Assembly: GCA_017405865.1 (NCBI GenBank)
Contig: JAFQZN010000045.1
Location: 1-64,000, forward strand
Direction: 5' to 3'
DNA length: 64,000 nt
DNA from: Oscillospiraceae bacterium
GTDB taxonomy: Bacteria; Bacillota; Clostridia; Oscillospirales; Oscillospiraceae
Part shown: positions 30,311 to 39,207 of the stretch, piece by piece
Layout: every line of letters starts with the position of its first letter
Position numbering within the stretch: position 1 is the stretch's first letter
Position numbers and translations under genes: made by a program
Notes under the pieces: generated by a model
Databases searched by the model: none
What the model saw: only the letters and a program-made list of their open reading frames with translations
Told to the model about the DNA's origin: nothing

Positions 30311-33190
30311 ATGGATTATAAATGCAGAATTAACGGCGAGCTGCTCACGCTCACCGGCGAACCTGCCGAACGCTTACGAGACGTTCTTTACCGCAGCGGC
30401 TTCCTCTCCGTCCGTGACAGCGACGACGCCGAGGGCTTTGCCGGCTCTGACACCGTCGTGTTTAACGGGAAGCTGCGGTATTCCAACTTTATCCTTCTGT
30501 ATCAGGCGGAGGGCGCCGAGATCCGCACGGCGGAGGGCCTTCTGAACGGCAGAGAGCTCAACTATGTGCAAAAGGCCATGATCTCCGCAGGCATCGTCGC
30601 CAGCGCGTACAACGCGCCGACAGCGGCGCTGATCCTCTCATGGCTGTTGGAAAAGAATCCGTACCCCACCCGTGAGGAGATCAAAGAAGTTCTGACCGGC
30701 ATCTTTATCCGCGACGCGGGCTATGAGCATTACTATCTCGCCGTCAAGCTGGCGATCGAGCTGCGCGATACCGGCGCTTACCAGAGCGAGATCGCTCCCT
30801 CCTTCCGCCCGAAGCTGGACGCCATCGGCAAGCCGATGGACAAGATCGACGGCGCGGCGCTCGTTTCCGGCGAGCCGGTCTTCGTTGAGGACAAGGTCCC
30901 CGCGAATGCCTGGGTGCTGCACGTGATCAGAAGCCCGTTTGCGAGCGCCTACATCAAGTCGATCGACATCTCCGAGGCGGAAAAGCTGGACGGCGTCGCT
31001 GCGATCATCACGGCGGAAAACTGCCCGGACGTGTACTATATGCAGGCAGGTCAGGGCAACCCCGAGCCGTCGCCGCATGACCGCCGTCTCTTTAACCGCA
31101 AGGTGCGCCACGTCGGCGACCGCGTTGCGGGCATCGTCGCAAGAACGAAGGAGATCGCCGATCAGGCAGCGTCTTTGATCAAGGTGGAATACGAGCCGAC
31201 CGACGCCGTTTACACCGTGGAGGAGGCCATGGCGCCCGGCGCGCCCCTTGTCCACAACGGTCCTGTGCAGTATAACGCAGGCGCGCCTGCCGATTTAGAC
31301 GAATTCAACGCCAGAGCGGGCGACCCGCGCGAGGGCAAGGTCGTTTACCAGTTCCCGCTCGGCGCAAACATTCAGAAGAACATCGCCGCGTCCAATAAGG
31401 GCGGCATCGGCGACATGGAAAAGGGCTTTGCCGAGGCCGACGCGATCGTCGACCACACCTATCAGACCAGCCAGATTCAGCACACGCCGCTGGAGCCGCA
31501 CGTCTGCTACGCCCACGTCGAGCACGGCAGACTGGTGCTCAACTGCTCTACGCAGGTTCCGTATCACGTCAGAAGAATCGTCAGCTGGGTCTGCGGCATC
31601 CCCGAAAATAAGATCCACGTCATCAAGGAACGCGTCGGCGGCGGCTACGGCGCAAAGCAGGATATTCTGGTGGAGGAAATGACCGGCTATGCCGCGTGGA
31701 TCACCGGCAAGCCCGTCTATTACAGAAACACCCGTGAAGAGGAATTCATCGCCAACTCCACCCGCCATCCGATGCGCGTCAGAGTCAAGATGGGCGGCAA
31801 GAAGGACGGCACGATCACGGCGATCTTCATGGAGGTCTGCGCGAACACCGGTCCGTTTGGCAACCACTGCCTGACCGTCCCGATGAACAGCTGCTCGAAG
31901 ACGCTGCCGCTGTTCAAGGTCGACAACATGGCCTATGACCTCAAGGTTTTCTATACCAATGTTCCGCCTGCCGGAGCTTATCAGGGCTACGGTACGCCCA
32001 AGGGCAACTACGGCATCATGATGGCGATGGCAGAGCTTGCGGACAAGCTGGGCATCGACTTCAAGCTGATGATCGAAAAGAACCACGTGGAAGAGGGCTA
32101 CATGCTCGAGATCCTCAAGGGTCTGGGCGAAGGCCGTGAGGGCAACGTCGTTCCCGTCGGCTCCTGCGGTCTGGACGAGGCCATCGAAAAGGGCTGCGAG
32201 ATGATCGAATGGGGCAAGAAGGAAGTCTCCGACGATCCGGACTGGAAGATCGGCAAGGGCTTTGCCATGATCATGCAGGGCTCAGGCCTGCCGGGCCTTG
32301 ACCACGCAGAGGCAATCGCCAAGCTCGAAACCGACGGCACGGTCATTCTCAACAGCGGCGGCGCCGACCTCGGCACCGGTCTGGATACGATCTCCGCGAA
32401 GATTGTCTCCGAAGTGATGAAGCTCCCAATGGATCGCATTACCGTCGTTTCCGGCGATACCGATTCGTGCGCCTTTGACACCGGCTCCTACGCATCCTCC
32501 GGCACCTTCTTCTCCGGAAATGCCTCTCTTGCTGCAGCCAACAAGCTCAAAGAGCTCGTGCTGAAGGAAGCGGCGCTGCAGCTGGAGGAAAAGGTCGAGG
32601 ATCTGGACGTTCGCGCGCCCGGTGAGGTCTATTCCAAGGTCACCGGCGCTGCGATCAGCTACTATGAGCTGACCCACACCGCGACCTCCGGCGCGGGCAG
32701 AGGACAGATCATTGCCCACGGCAGCTTCGTCACGGCGGCGTCCTCCGTTCCTTACGGCGCGCACTTCGCGCAGGTCGCAGTCAACGTCAAGACCGGCGAG
32801 ATCAAGCTGCAGAAGTTCTACGCTCTGCAGGACGCCGGCACCCCCATTAACCCCGAATGTGCGCTGACGCAGATTTACGGCGCCGTCATGAAGTCCATCG
32901 GCCACAGCCTGTACGAGGGTATGTACCTCGATAAGAACGGCAGATGCATCAACGCGAACCTGACCGACTACGGCGCGCCGATGATCAACGAGGCGCCGGA
33001 CGATTTCAAGTCCGTGCTTGTTGACGTGGACGACGAATTCGGCCCCTTCGGCGCAAAGTCGATCTCCGAGATCGCCTGCAACGGCGCGGCTCCCGCGATC
33101 GGCATCGCCATCCATGATGCCTGCGGCGTGTGGCTGCGCGATTGGCCGATGACACCGGAAAAGATCCTGAAAGCACTCGGAAAGATCTGA
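30311..33190 (+). CDS. Fused Mo-hydroxylase subunit with cysteine-less [2Fe-2S]-like domain
   Basis: This 959-aa protein joins an N-terminal domain homologous to the [2Fe-2S] subunit (about 1-150) to a complete XDH-type molybdopterin subunit (about 165-959). The N-terminal domain keeps the fold landmarks (LRDVLYRSGFLSVRDSDDAEG, NPYPTREEIKEVLTG) but none of the eight ligand cysteines: QCGFC is QKAMI and CRCTGY is IRDAGY. The Mo part keeps VGGGYGAKQDI, GAYQGYGTPKGN and the catalytic-Glu region GAKSISEIA (Glu920); EMGQG is replaced by DLGTG. Fusion of these domains is known in Se-dependent and other XDH-like enzymes, where the clusters are intact. The operon ends here in a long palindromic terminator. 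Confidence 0.88.
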   Translation: MDYKCRINGELLTLTGEPAERLRDVLYRSGFLSVRDSDDAEGFAGSDTVVFNGKLRYSNFILLYQAEGAEIRTAEGLLNGRELNYVQKAMISAGIVASAYNAPTAALILSWLLEKNPYPTREEIKEVLTGIFIRDAGYEHYYLAVKLAIELRDTGAYQSEIAPSFRPKLDAIGKPMDKIDGAALVSGEPVFVEDKVPANAWVLHVIRSPFASAYIKSIDISEAEKLDGVAAIITAENCPDVYYMQAGQGNPEPSPHDRRLFNRKVRHVGDRVAGIVARTKEIADQAASLIKVEYEPTDAVYTVEEAMAPGAPLVHNGPVQYNAGAPADLDEFNARAGDPREGKVVYQFPLGANIQKNIAASNKGGIGDMEKGFAEADAIVDHTYQTSQIQHTPLEPHVCYAHVEHGRLVLNCSTQVPYHVRRIVSWVCGIPENKIHVIKERVGGGYGAKQDILVEEMTGYAAWITGKPVYYRNTREEEFIANSTRHPMRVRVKMGGKKDGTITAIFMEVCANTGPFGNHCLTVPMNSCSKTLPLFKVDNMAYDLKVFYTNVPPAGAYQGYGTPKGNYGIMMAMAELADKLGIDFKLMIEKNHVEEGYMLEILKGLGEGREGNVVPVGSCGLDEAIEKGCEMIEWGKKEVSDDPDWKIGKGFAMIMQGSGLPGLDHAEAIAKLETDGTVILNSGGADLGTGLDTISAKIVSEVMKLPMDRITVVSGDTDSCAFDTGSYASSGTFFSGNASLAAANKLKELVLKEAALQLEEKVEDLDVRAPGEVYSKVTGAAISYYELTHTATSGAGRGQIIAHGSFVTAASSVPYGAHFAQVAVNVKTGEIKLQKFYALQDAGTPINPECALTQIYGAVMKSIGHSLYEGMYLDKNGRCINANLTDYGAPMINEAPDDFKSVLVDVDDEFGPFGAKSISEIACNGAAPAIGIAIHDACGVWLRDWPMTPEKILKALGKI

Positions 33191-33195
33191 TGACC

Positions 33196-33246
33196 GAACA
33201 AAAGAAACACGGTATCTCGTTATGAGATACCGTGTTTCTTTTGTTC
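33196..33246. terminator. Perfect 23-bp palindromic bidirectional terminator
   Basis: Arms 33196-33218 and 33224-33246 are perfectly complementary around GTTAT. The A-rich outer left arm and T-rich outer right arm make it functional in both directions. It separates the Mo-hydroxylase operon from the division cluster. Confidence 0.85.
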
Positions 33247-33337
33247 AAAATTATAAACATACGTTCAAAAATAAGAAAATCATACAGAAACTGCAGGAAA
33301 AAAACAAAAAAATGCCATATAAAATGCGAAAAAGTGA

Positions 33338-33366
33338 TTGCAATTTTCTTTTGTTGATAGTATACT
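33338..33366 (+). promoter_or_regulatory. Promoter of the mraZ division/cell-wall cluster
   Basis: TTGCAA (33338-33343), a 17-bp spacer and TATACT (33361-33366), immediately followed by the repeat array that MraZ would bind. Confidence 0.75.
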
Positions 33367-33374
33367 GGATGCGT

Positions 33375-33414
33375 AGTGGAGCGAAATGGATTAAAAATGA
33401 GCAAAATGGAGCGA
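33375..33414 (+). promoter_or_regulatory. Putative MraZ operator: four 10-bp repeats
   Basis: Four tandem units share the pattern aaTGGAgcga (TGGA at 33377, 33387 and 33407; a variant ATGA at 33397), each 10 bp apart. They sit just downstream of the -10 element. MraZ in other bacteria binds tandem TGGGN-type repeats with 10-bp phasing at its own promoter, so autoregulation is likely. Confidence 0.65.
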
Positions 33415-33424
33415 GGTGAGCGGA

Positions 33425-33841
33425 ATGAACGGACAATTTCATCATGCGTTAGATCCGAAGGGACGGCTGTTCGTTCCCTCGAAGCTCAAGGAGGAGCTGG
33501 GCGCGTCCTTCTATATCGCAAAGGCACCGGACGCCTGTCTGGCGATCTACCCGGAGGCGGCGTGGCAGAAGGTGCTTGACCGCTTCAATGAGCTGCCCTC
33601 CTCCAAGACCCGCGCGATGCGCTTCTTCTTTGCGAACGTCATCAAATGCGAGCCGGACAAGCAGGGCAGATTCCTGCTTCCGGAATCCTACCGCGACTAT
33701 GCCGGCATCAAGCAGAATGTCGTCTTCATCGGACTGGCCGGACGCGCGGAGATCTGGGCGGCAGAGCGCTACCTGCCTGAGGAAGAAGAATACCTCAAGC
33801 CCGAGACGCTTGCCTCCACGATGGAAGAGCTGGGCTTCTGA
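33425..33841 (+). CDS. mraZ: Transcriptional regulator MraZ
   Basis: This 138-aa protein carries two SpoVT/AbrB-like MraZ modules: FHHALDPKGRLFVPSKLKEEL and, in the second half, CEPDKQGRFLLPESYRDYAGI. MraZ forms ring-shaped oligomers that bind tandem repeats and regulate the division cluster. The ATG at 33425 follows GAGGTGAG; an upstream in-frame GTG at 33416 is inside that site. Its stop overlaps the rsmH start by one base. It is the first gene of the cluster. Confidence 0.93.
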   Translation: MNGQFHHALDPKGRLFVPSKLKEELGASFYIAKAPDACLAIYPEAAWQKVLDRFNELPSSKTRAMRFFFANVIKCEPDKQGRFLLPESYRDYAGIKQNVVFIGLAGRAEIWAAERYLPEEEEYLKPETLASTMEELGF

Positions 33842-34773
33842 TGGAATTTTCACATAAATCCGTCCTTTTGGGCGAGTGCATTGAGAATCTGGCGATCCGA
33901 CCGGATGGGATCTATCTGGACGGGACGCTCGGCGGCGCGGGACATTCCTTTGAAATCGCGAAGCGGCTGACGACCGGCAGACTGATCGGCGTCGACCGGG
34001 ATAGCGTCGCGCTTGCGGCGGCGCGGGAGCGGCTTGCGCCGTATCTTGACCGCGTGACGACGGTGCATTCCAATTTTTCCGAATTGGAGCAGATACTGGA
34101 CGACCTTGGCATCGACGCGGTCGACGGGATGCTGTTCGATCTGGGCGTTTCCTCTCCGCAGCTTGACGACGCGCAGCGCGGCTTTTCGTATATGGCAGAC
34201 GCGCCGCTGGACATGCGTATGAACCGCGAGGACGCGCTGACTGCCTATGACGTCGTCAACACCTGGCAGCAGGAGGAGCTTCGCAAAATCCTCTACGAAT
34301 ACGGCGAAGAGCGCTACGCGCCGCAGATCGCCGCAGCAATTTGCAGAAAGCGCGAAGAAGCGCCGATCGAGACGACCCTGCAGCTCGTGGATGTGATCCG
34401 CAGCGCAATGCCGCCGCAGGCACTGCGGGAAAAGCAGCATCCGGCAAAACGGAGCTTTCAGGCCATCCGCATCGCGGTCAACGACGAGCTCGGCGCGGTC
34501 AGCAAGCTGATGAAAGCGGCGTTTCGCCGCCTCAAGCCCGGCGGGAGGCTCTGTGTGATCACCTTCCACTCTCTGGAGGATCGTATTGTAAAAAGCGAAA
34601 TGCAGCAGGCGGCAAGAGGCTGCATCTGTCCGCCGGAATTCCCGGTTTGCGTCTGCGGCAGGAAGCCGAGCATCCGCATTATTTCAAAGAAACCGATTCA
34701 GTCCGGCGAAGCGGAGCTGAACGAGAACCCGCGCGCCAGAAGCGCAAAACTGCGCGTCGCGGAGAAAATCTGA
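33841..34773 (+). CDS. rsmH: 16S rRNA m4C1402 methyltransferase RsmH
   Basis: This 310-aa methyltransferase modifies C1402 of 16S rRNA. Motifs include DGTLGGAGHSFEIAKRL (SAM binding), GMLFDLGVSSPQLDDAQRGF, PLDMRMNR, and the C-terminal HSLEDRIVK. The stop/start overlap TGATG couples it to mraZ. It lies in the usual second position of the cluster, and its length is standard. Confidence 0.95.
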   Translation: MEFSHKSVLLGECIENLAIRPDGIYLDGTLGGAGHSFEIAKRLTTGRLIGVDRDSVALAAARERLAPYLDRVTTVHSNFSELEQILDDLGIDAVDGMLFDLGVSSPQLDDAQRGFSYMADAPLDMRMNREDALTAYDVVNTWQQEELRKILYEYGEERYAPQIAAAICRKREEAPIETTLQLVDVIRSAMPPQALREKQHPAKRSFQAIRIAVNDELGAVSKLMKAAFRRLKPGGRLCVITFHSLEDRIVKSEMQQAARGCICPPEFPVCVCGRKPSIRIISKKPIQSGEAELNENPRARSAKLRVAEKI

Positions 34774-34794
34774 TGTTGAAAGGGGGCATTCCCG

Positions 34795-35304
34795 GTGGAA
34801 GAGCAATACCGCACGAACGGTTCAGCGGCAATGGATCTTTACACGCGCGAGAGCACTGCGCAGCCACTGGAGCGCCCTCAACGTCTGCCCGACGCGCCTG
34901 CGCGGAAGGAACCGAAGCAAAGACTGCGGCTGCATGTCTCCTGGTTCACGATCGTCGGCGGCGCGTTTGCGCTCTTCCTGCTGGTTGCGGTCGTTTTCAG
35001 CTTCGTCCGCCTCTATGAAGAGCAGAGCAGGGTCGCTGCCCTGCAGCAGGTCAGCGCGGCGCTGACGCAGGAGCAGGAACGCCTGACGGCGACGTACGAA
35101 CAATCTCTGGATCTGAAACAGGTCGAAAAGCGCGCCCGACAGCTCGGAATGCGCGAGATTCAGCCGTCGCAGATCCGCGAAATAGAAATTGCAGCCGGCG
35201 ATACCACGCAGGTATTCGACGCACCGGAAGAACGCAATATTGTCGAGCAGGTCTTTGACGCATTCCGTAGCTTGTTTCTCGATGCGGTGGAATACTTCTC
35301 ATAG
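34795..35304 (+). CDS. ftsL: FtsL-like division protein
   Basis: This 169-aa bitopic membrane protein has a basic cytoplasmic N-terminus (about 1-48), one transmembrane helix (about 49-70), a coiled-coil-prone region (YEEQSRVAALQQVSAALTQE) and ELxRLG-like QVEKRARQLGM, typical of FtsL/DivIC proteins. It stabilises the FtsQ/FtsL/FtsB divisome subcomplex. The start is a GTG at 34795, 8 nt after AAGGGGG. FtsL proteins diverge strongly, so the call rests mainly on topology and on position between rsmH and the PBP gene. Confidence 0.8.
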   Translation: MEEQYRTNGSAAMDLYTRESTAQPLERPQRLPDAPARKEPKQRLRLHVSWFTIVGGAFALFLLVAVVFSFVRLYEEQSRVAALQQVSAALTQEQERLTATYEQSLDLKQVEKRARQLGMREIQPSQIREIEIAAGDTTQVFDAPEERNIVEQVFDAFRSLFLDAVEYFS

Positions 35305-35331
35305 CCTGCGACATATAGTAAACATGCAGAG

Positions 35332-35364
35332 CATGGGCGGTGAATTCAATAGCCGCCCATGTTT
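35332..35364 (+). terminator. Hairpin with short T-run inside the division cluster
   Basis: CATGGGCGG/CCGCCCATG perfect 9-bp stem, followed by TTTTGG. It could act as a weak attenuator between ftsL and the PBP gene or as an mRNA-processing or stability element. Confidence 0.45.
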
Positions 35365-35393
35365 TGGACTTTATTCCGGGGCGGGGAAGATGC

Positions 35394-37745
35394 ATGAAGC
35401 AGGCAGCGGCAACTGAAAGGAGAAAACGTCTGCGCAAGACGCAGAGCGTGAGCGATATCTACGTTCGCAAGGGAATCCTTTTGCTGCTGCTTCTTTTTGG
35501 GATCGCGGCGTTTGTCGTGCTGGCGGGCAGACTGGTCAAGCTCATGCTGATCGAGCATGAATATTACCAATCCAAGGCGATCAGCAATCAGACGCGCTCA
35601 ACCAGCGTAACGGCCAGCCGCGGCACGATTTATGACCGGAATATGGAGGTGCTGGCGGCGTCCGTCAGCGTGGAGAATGTTTTCCTCGACCCGCTGGAGC
35701 TGTACCGGAACAAGGTTGATCTTGACTTTCTGGCGAGCAATCTTGCGAGGCTGTTAGATCTGGACGAGGCATATATCAAAAAGCAGGCGGAGGACACCTC
35801 CATGCGCTACAAGGTGCTCCGCCGCAAGCAGCCGAAAGAGGTCTGCGACGCGGTGCGGCAGTTTGTCAGCGAAAACGACATCGTCGGCGTCCATCTGGAG
35901 CCGGACTCCCTGCGCTACTATCCGAATCACGAGGTCGCCTCCCAGCTGCTCGGCTTCACCAACGTGGAAAACAAAGGCTCGGAAGGGCTGGAGGCGTATT
36001 ATAACAGCACACTGGAGGGAACTGCCGGCGCAGTCATCACGACGAAGGGCAATAACGAGACGGAAATGCTGTATTCTTACGAGACCTACTACGAGGCAAC
36101 GGACGGAGACAGCATGGTGCTGACGATCGACATGACCGTACAGCGCGCACTGGAAAAGCAGATGCGCGACGCGATCGACCGCTACGACGTGAAGAACGGC
36201 GCGTTCGGCATCGTGATGGATGCGGAGACAGGCGAGATCGTCGCCATGTCCACGCTCGGCGGCTACGACCCGAATCAATATCTTGAGATATTTGATGCGG
36301 AAAAGGACGCGAAATTAGAAGAGCTCTACGACGCCGCCATGGCGCTGCCGGAGGACAGCTCCGAGCGGCAGCAGGCGATAGACGACTATAACAGCGCCGT
36401 CGCGGCAGAGCGCCTGCGTCAATGGCGCAACCGCTGCGTTTCCGACGGCTACGAGCCTGGCTCGACCTTCAAGCTCTTAACGCTTGCCACGGGGCTGGAC
36501 TGCGGCGCGGTGACGCTGCATGACAGCTTTTACTGCGGCGGAAGAGAGCAGTTCGAGGGTCGCTCCCAGCCGCTCAACTGCTGGCGGCATCAGGGGCACG
36601 GCTCGGAAACGACGGCGCAGGCGCTGCAGAACTCCTGCAACCTCGCCTTTGCGCATATCGGGTTGAAAATCGGCGGCGAAACGTTGTATGATTATTGCAG
36701 GGCGTTCGGGCTGATGGAGCCGACGGGTATCGACCTGCCCGGGGAATCGGGCGGCATTTTTCACACGAAGGAGCGCCTTTCCGACCACGATACCTACGGC
36801 ACGAGCTATCTGATTGCGACCTCCTTCGGGCAGACCGTCAAGCCGACCCCGATCCAGCTCGTCCGCGCCGTCTGCGCGGTCATCAACGGCGGTTATCTGC
36901 TCAAGCCCTACGTCGTGGCGCAGGTGATCGACGAAAACGGCGAGATCGTCCGTCAGCAGGAGCGCACGGTCGTGCGGCAGGTCATTTCCGAGGAAACATC
37001 CGCGACGATGTGCGAGCTGATCGAGTCCGTCGTCACCGACGGCACTGCCAAGAATGCGAAGGTGGCCGGCTTCCGCATCGGCGGCAAGACCGGCACCGCG
37101 GAAAAAACCGACCAGCGCGAGGAAAACGGACAGCTGACGAACGACAAGATCGTTTCCTTTGTCGGCATCGCGCCGATGCAGGATCCGCGCTACGTCGTGC
37201 TGATCGCGCTGGATACCCCGAGTCCCACGAGCGGGATCTATATTTCCGGCGGCGTCATGGCGGCCCCGACCGTCGCCGCTGTATTTGAGGACATTTTGCC
37301 GTACCTCGGCGTTGCGCCGGAATACGAAGACGGCGACCTGACCCGTGTGAACGTCCGCATGCCGGACGTCAGAGAAATGACGAAAAGCGAGGCGGCTGCT
37401 GCGCTGCAGAACGTTTCGCTGGACTACCGCGTGATTGGCTCCGGCAGCAGCGTGGTCAGCCAGATCCCCGCACCGGGGAGGGAAGTCCCGGGACGCTCCG
37501 TCGTCCTGCTCTACACCGACGGCAGCATGCCGACCCAGCCGGTGAGCGTTCCCGATCTGCTTGGGAAAACGGTGGAGGAGGCGACGCGGGCGCTGAACGA
37601 TCTCGGCCTGTATTTGCAGGCGAAAGGAACGGATTCAAAACGCGGCCACGTCGTCGTGACCGCACAGGATATACCGCCCGGCACACAGGTTGAGCGCGGT
37701 ACGACCGTGACGCTGCTGTTTGCCGATACGGCGGACATGGATTAA
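35394..37745 (+). CDS. Penicillin-binding protein 2 with two PASTA domains (SpoVD/FtsI family)
   Basis: This 783-aa class B transpeptidase has an N-terminal membrane anchor (about 30-52), a PBP dimerisation domain with SRGTIYDRN, and a transpeptidase domain with S357-T-F-K360 (SxxK), SCN (SxN) and GKTGTAEK (KTG). Two C-terminal PASTA domains follow (about 655-715 and 718-780). It cross-links peptidoglycan at the division or spore septum with FtsW. PASTA domains and position match SpoVD/PBP2B in Bacillus; only one such gene is in this cluster, so vegetative and sporulation roles cannot be separated. The ATG at 35394 follows GGGGAAG. Confidence 0.9.
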   Translation: MKQAAATERRKRLRKTQSVSDIYVRKGILLLLLLFGIAAFVVLAGRLVKLMLIEHEYYQSKAISNQTRSTSVTASRGTIYDRNMEVLAASVSVENVFLDPLELYRNKVDLDFLASNLARLLDLDEAYIKKQAEDTSMRYKVLRRKQPKEVCDAVRQFVSENDIVGVHLEPDSLRYYPNHEVASQLLGFTNVENKGSEGLEAYYNSTLEGTAGAVITTKGNNETEMLYSYETYYEATDGDSMVLTIDMTVQRALEKQMRDAIDRYDVKNGAFGIVMDAETGEIVAMSTLGGYDPNQYLEIFDAEKDAKLEELYDAAMALPEDSSERQQAIDDYNSAVAAERLRQWRNRCVSDGYEPGSTFKLLTLATGLDCGAVTLHDSFYCGGREQFEGRSQPLNCWRHQGHGSETTAQALQNSCNLAFAHIGLKIGGETLYDYCRAFGLMEPTGIDLPGESGGIFHTKERLSDHDTYGTSYLIATSFGQTVKPTPIQLVRAVCAVINGGYLLKPYVVAQVIDENGEIVRQQERTVVRQVISEETSATMCELIESVVTDGTAKNAKVAGFRIGGKTGTAEKTDQREENGQLTNDKIVSFVGIAPMQDPRYVVLIALDTPSPTSGIYISGGVMAAPTVAAVFEDILPYLGVAPEYEDGDLTRVNVRMPDVREMTKSEAAAALQNVSLDYRVIGSGSSVVSQIPAPGREVPGRSVVLLYTDGSMPTQPVSVPDLLGKTVEEATRALNDLGLYLQAKGTDSKRGHVVVTAQDIPPGTQVERGTTVTLLFADTADMD

Positions 37746-37755
37746 AGGAGACCTT

Positions 37756-39207
37756 ATGAAACTGGAAACGCTGCTGAAGGACATAGAAATACTGGCAACC
37801 AACGCACCGATGGAGATAGACGTCAGCGGCGTTCGCAATTCCTCCCGGGACGTGCAGCCGGGCGACCTCTTCGTCGCCATTCCCGGCTACGCGACGGACG
37901 GACACAGGTTTATCCCGGACGCCGTCCGGAAGGGCGCTGCCGTCGTACTTTGCGAACGGGAGATGCCGGACGGCGTACCGTGGGTGCAAGTCAAATCTTC
38001 CAGAGAAGCCCTTGCCGCCCTCGGCGCGAACTGGTACGGCGATCCCTCGGAAAAAATGCAGGTGATCGGCGTGACCGGCACGAACGGCAAGACCTCTGTG
38101 ACCTATCTTCTCAAAGCACTGCTGGAACATGCGGTTGGCGCAAAGGTCGGCCTGATCGGGACGATTTGCAATATGATCGGAGACGAGGTCCTGCCGACGG
38201 AACGCACGACGCCCGAGAGCTTCGAACTGCAGGGACTGCTTGCGCACATGGCGGAGGCAGGCTGTACGCACGTCGTTATGGAGGTCTCCTCCCACGCGCT
38301 GTTCCTGCATCGCGTTGCGCAGATCCGCTTCCGCGTCGGCGCCTTCACCAATCTGACCGAGGATCATCTGGACTTCCACAAAACGATGGAAAACTACGGC
38401 AGGGCGAAGGCGATGCTGTTCCGACTCTGTGAGCGCGGCGTATTCAACGCCGACGATCCGGCGAGCAAAACGATGATTGACGGATCGACCTGCAGCGTGT
38501 ATACTGTCGGAGTTGAAAGCAGCGCCGACCTTCGCGCAGAGCATGTCGAGCTCGGCGCGGATCATATCGCAATGGACGTGTCCGAGGGATCGGAGCGGGC
38601 GCACGTCTGCGTCGGCATTCCCGGACGCTTTACGGTCAGCAACGCGCTGACGGCGCTTGGAATCGCGCGTCAGCTCGACATTCCGCTGCAGAAGGCGGCG
38701 GAGGCGCTCTGTCTTGCAAAGCCGGTCAAGGGGCGCATTGAGATCGTCCCGACGCCGGGCAAGGAATATACCGTCCTGATCGACTACGCCCATACGCCGG
38801 ACGGGCTGGAAAAGGTGCTGCGCTCCGTGCGCGACTTCTGCAGGGGCAGGCTGATCGTGGTGTTCGGCTGCGGCGGCGACCGCGACCGCACCAAGCGACC
38901 CATTATGGGACAGATCGCGTGCCGGCTTGCCGATCTTGTCATCGTGACCTCCGACAACCCCAGAACGGAGGAGCCGACGGCAATTATCCGGGAGATCCTT
39001 TCCGGGATGCAGGGCAGCAAAACGCCCTGCGAGGTGGAGAAAAACCGCCGCAAGGCGATCCGCCTTGCCATGCGCCTTGCGCGGAAGGACGACGTGATCG
39101 TTCTTGCGGGCAAGGGACATGAAACGTATCAGATCATCGGCACGGAGAAAACACATTTGGACGAACGCGAGGAGGTAACTGCGGCATTATGCGAAATGGA
39201 AGAGTAA
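37756..39207 (+). CDS. murE: UDP-MurNAc-tripeptide synthetase MurE (meso-DAP type)
   Basis: This 483-aa cytoplasmic ligase adds the third amino acid to UDP-MurNAc-L-Ala-D-Glu. It has a P-loop GVTGTNGKTSVTYLL, the family segments TTPESFELQG and MEVSSHAL, and the amino-acid selectivity motif DNPRTEEP, which marks meso-diaminopimelate users. AAAGGAG lies before the ATG at 37756. It overlaps murF by 19 bp. The DNPR motif tells us the wall peptide contains meso-DAP rather than lysine. Confidence 0.95.
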   Translation: MKLETLLKDIEILATNAPMEIDVSGVRNSSRDVQPGDLFVAIPGYATDGHRFIPDAVRKGAAVVLCEREMPDGVPWVQVKSSREALAALGANWYGDPSEKMQVIGVTGTNGKTSVTYLLKALLEHAVGAKVGLIGTICNMIGDEVLPTERTTPESFELQGLLAHMAEAGCTHVVMEVSSHALFLHRVAQIRFRVGAFTNLTEDHLDFHKTMENYGRAKAMLFRLCERGVFNADDPASKTMIDGSTCSVYTVGVESSADLRAEHVELGADHIAMDVSEGSERAHVCVGIPGRFTVSNALTALGIARQLDIPLQKAAEALCLAKPVKGRIEIVPTPGKEYTVLIDYAHTPDGLEKVLRSVRDFCRGRLIVVFGCGGDRDRTKRPIMGQIACRLADLVIVTSDNPRTEEPTAIIREILSGMQGSKTPCEVEKNRRKAIRLAMRLARKDDVIVLAGKGHETYQIIGTEKTHLDEREEVTAALCEMEE

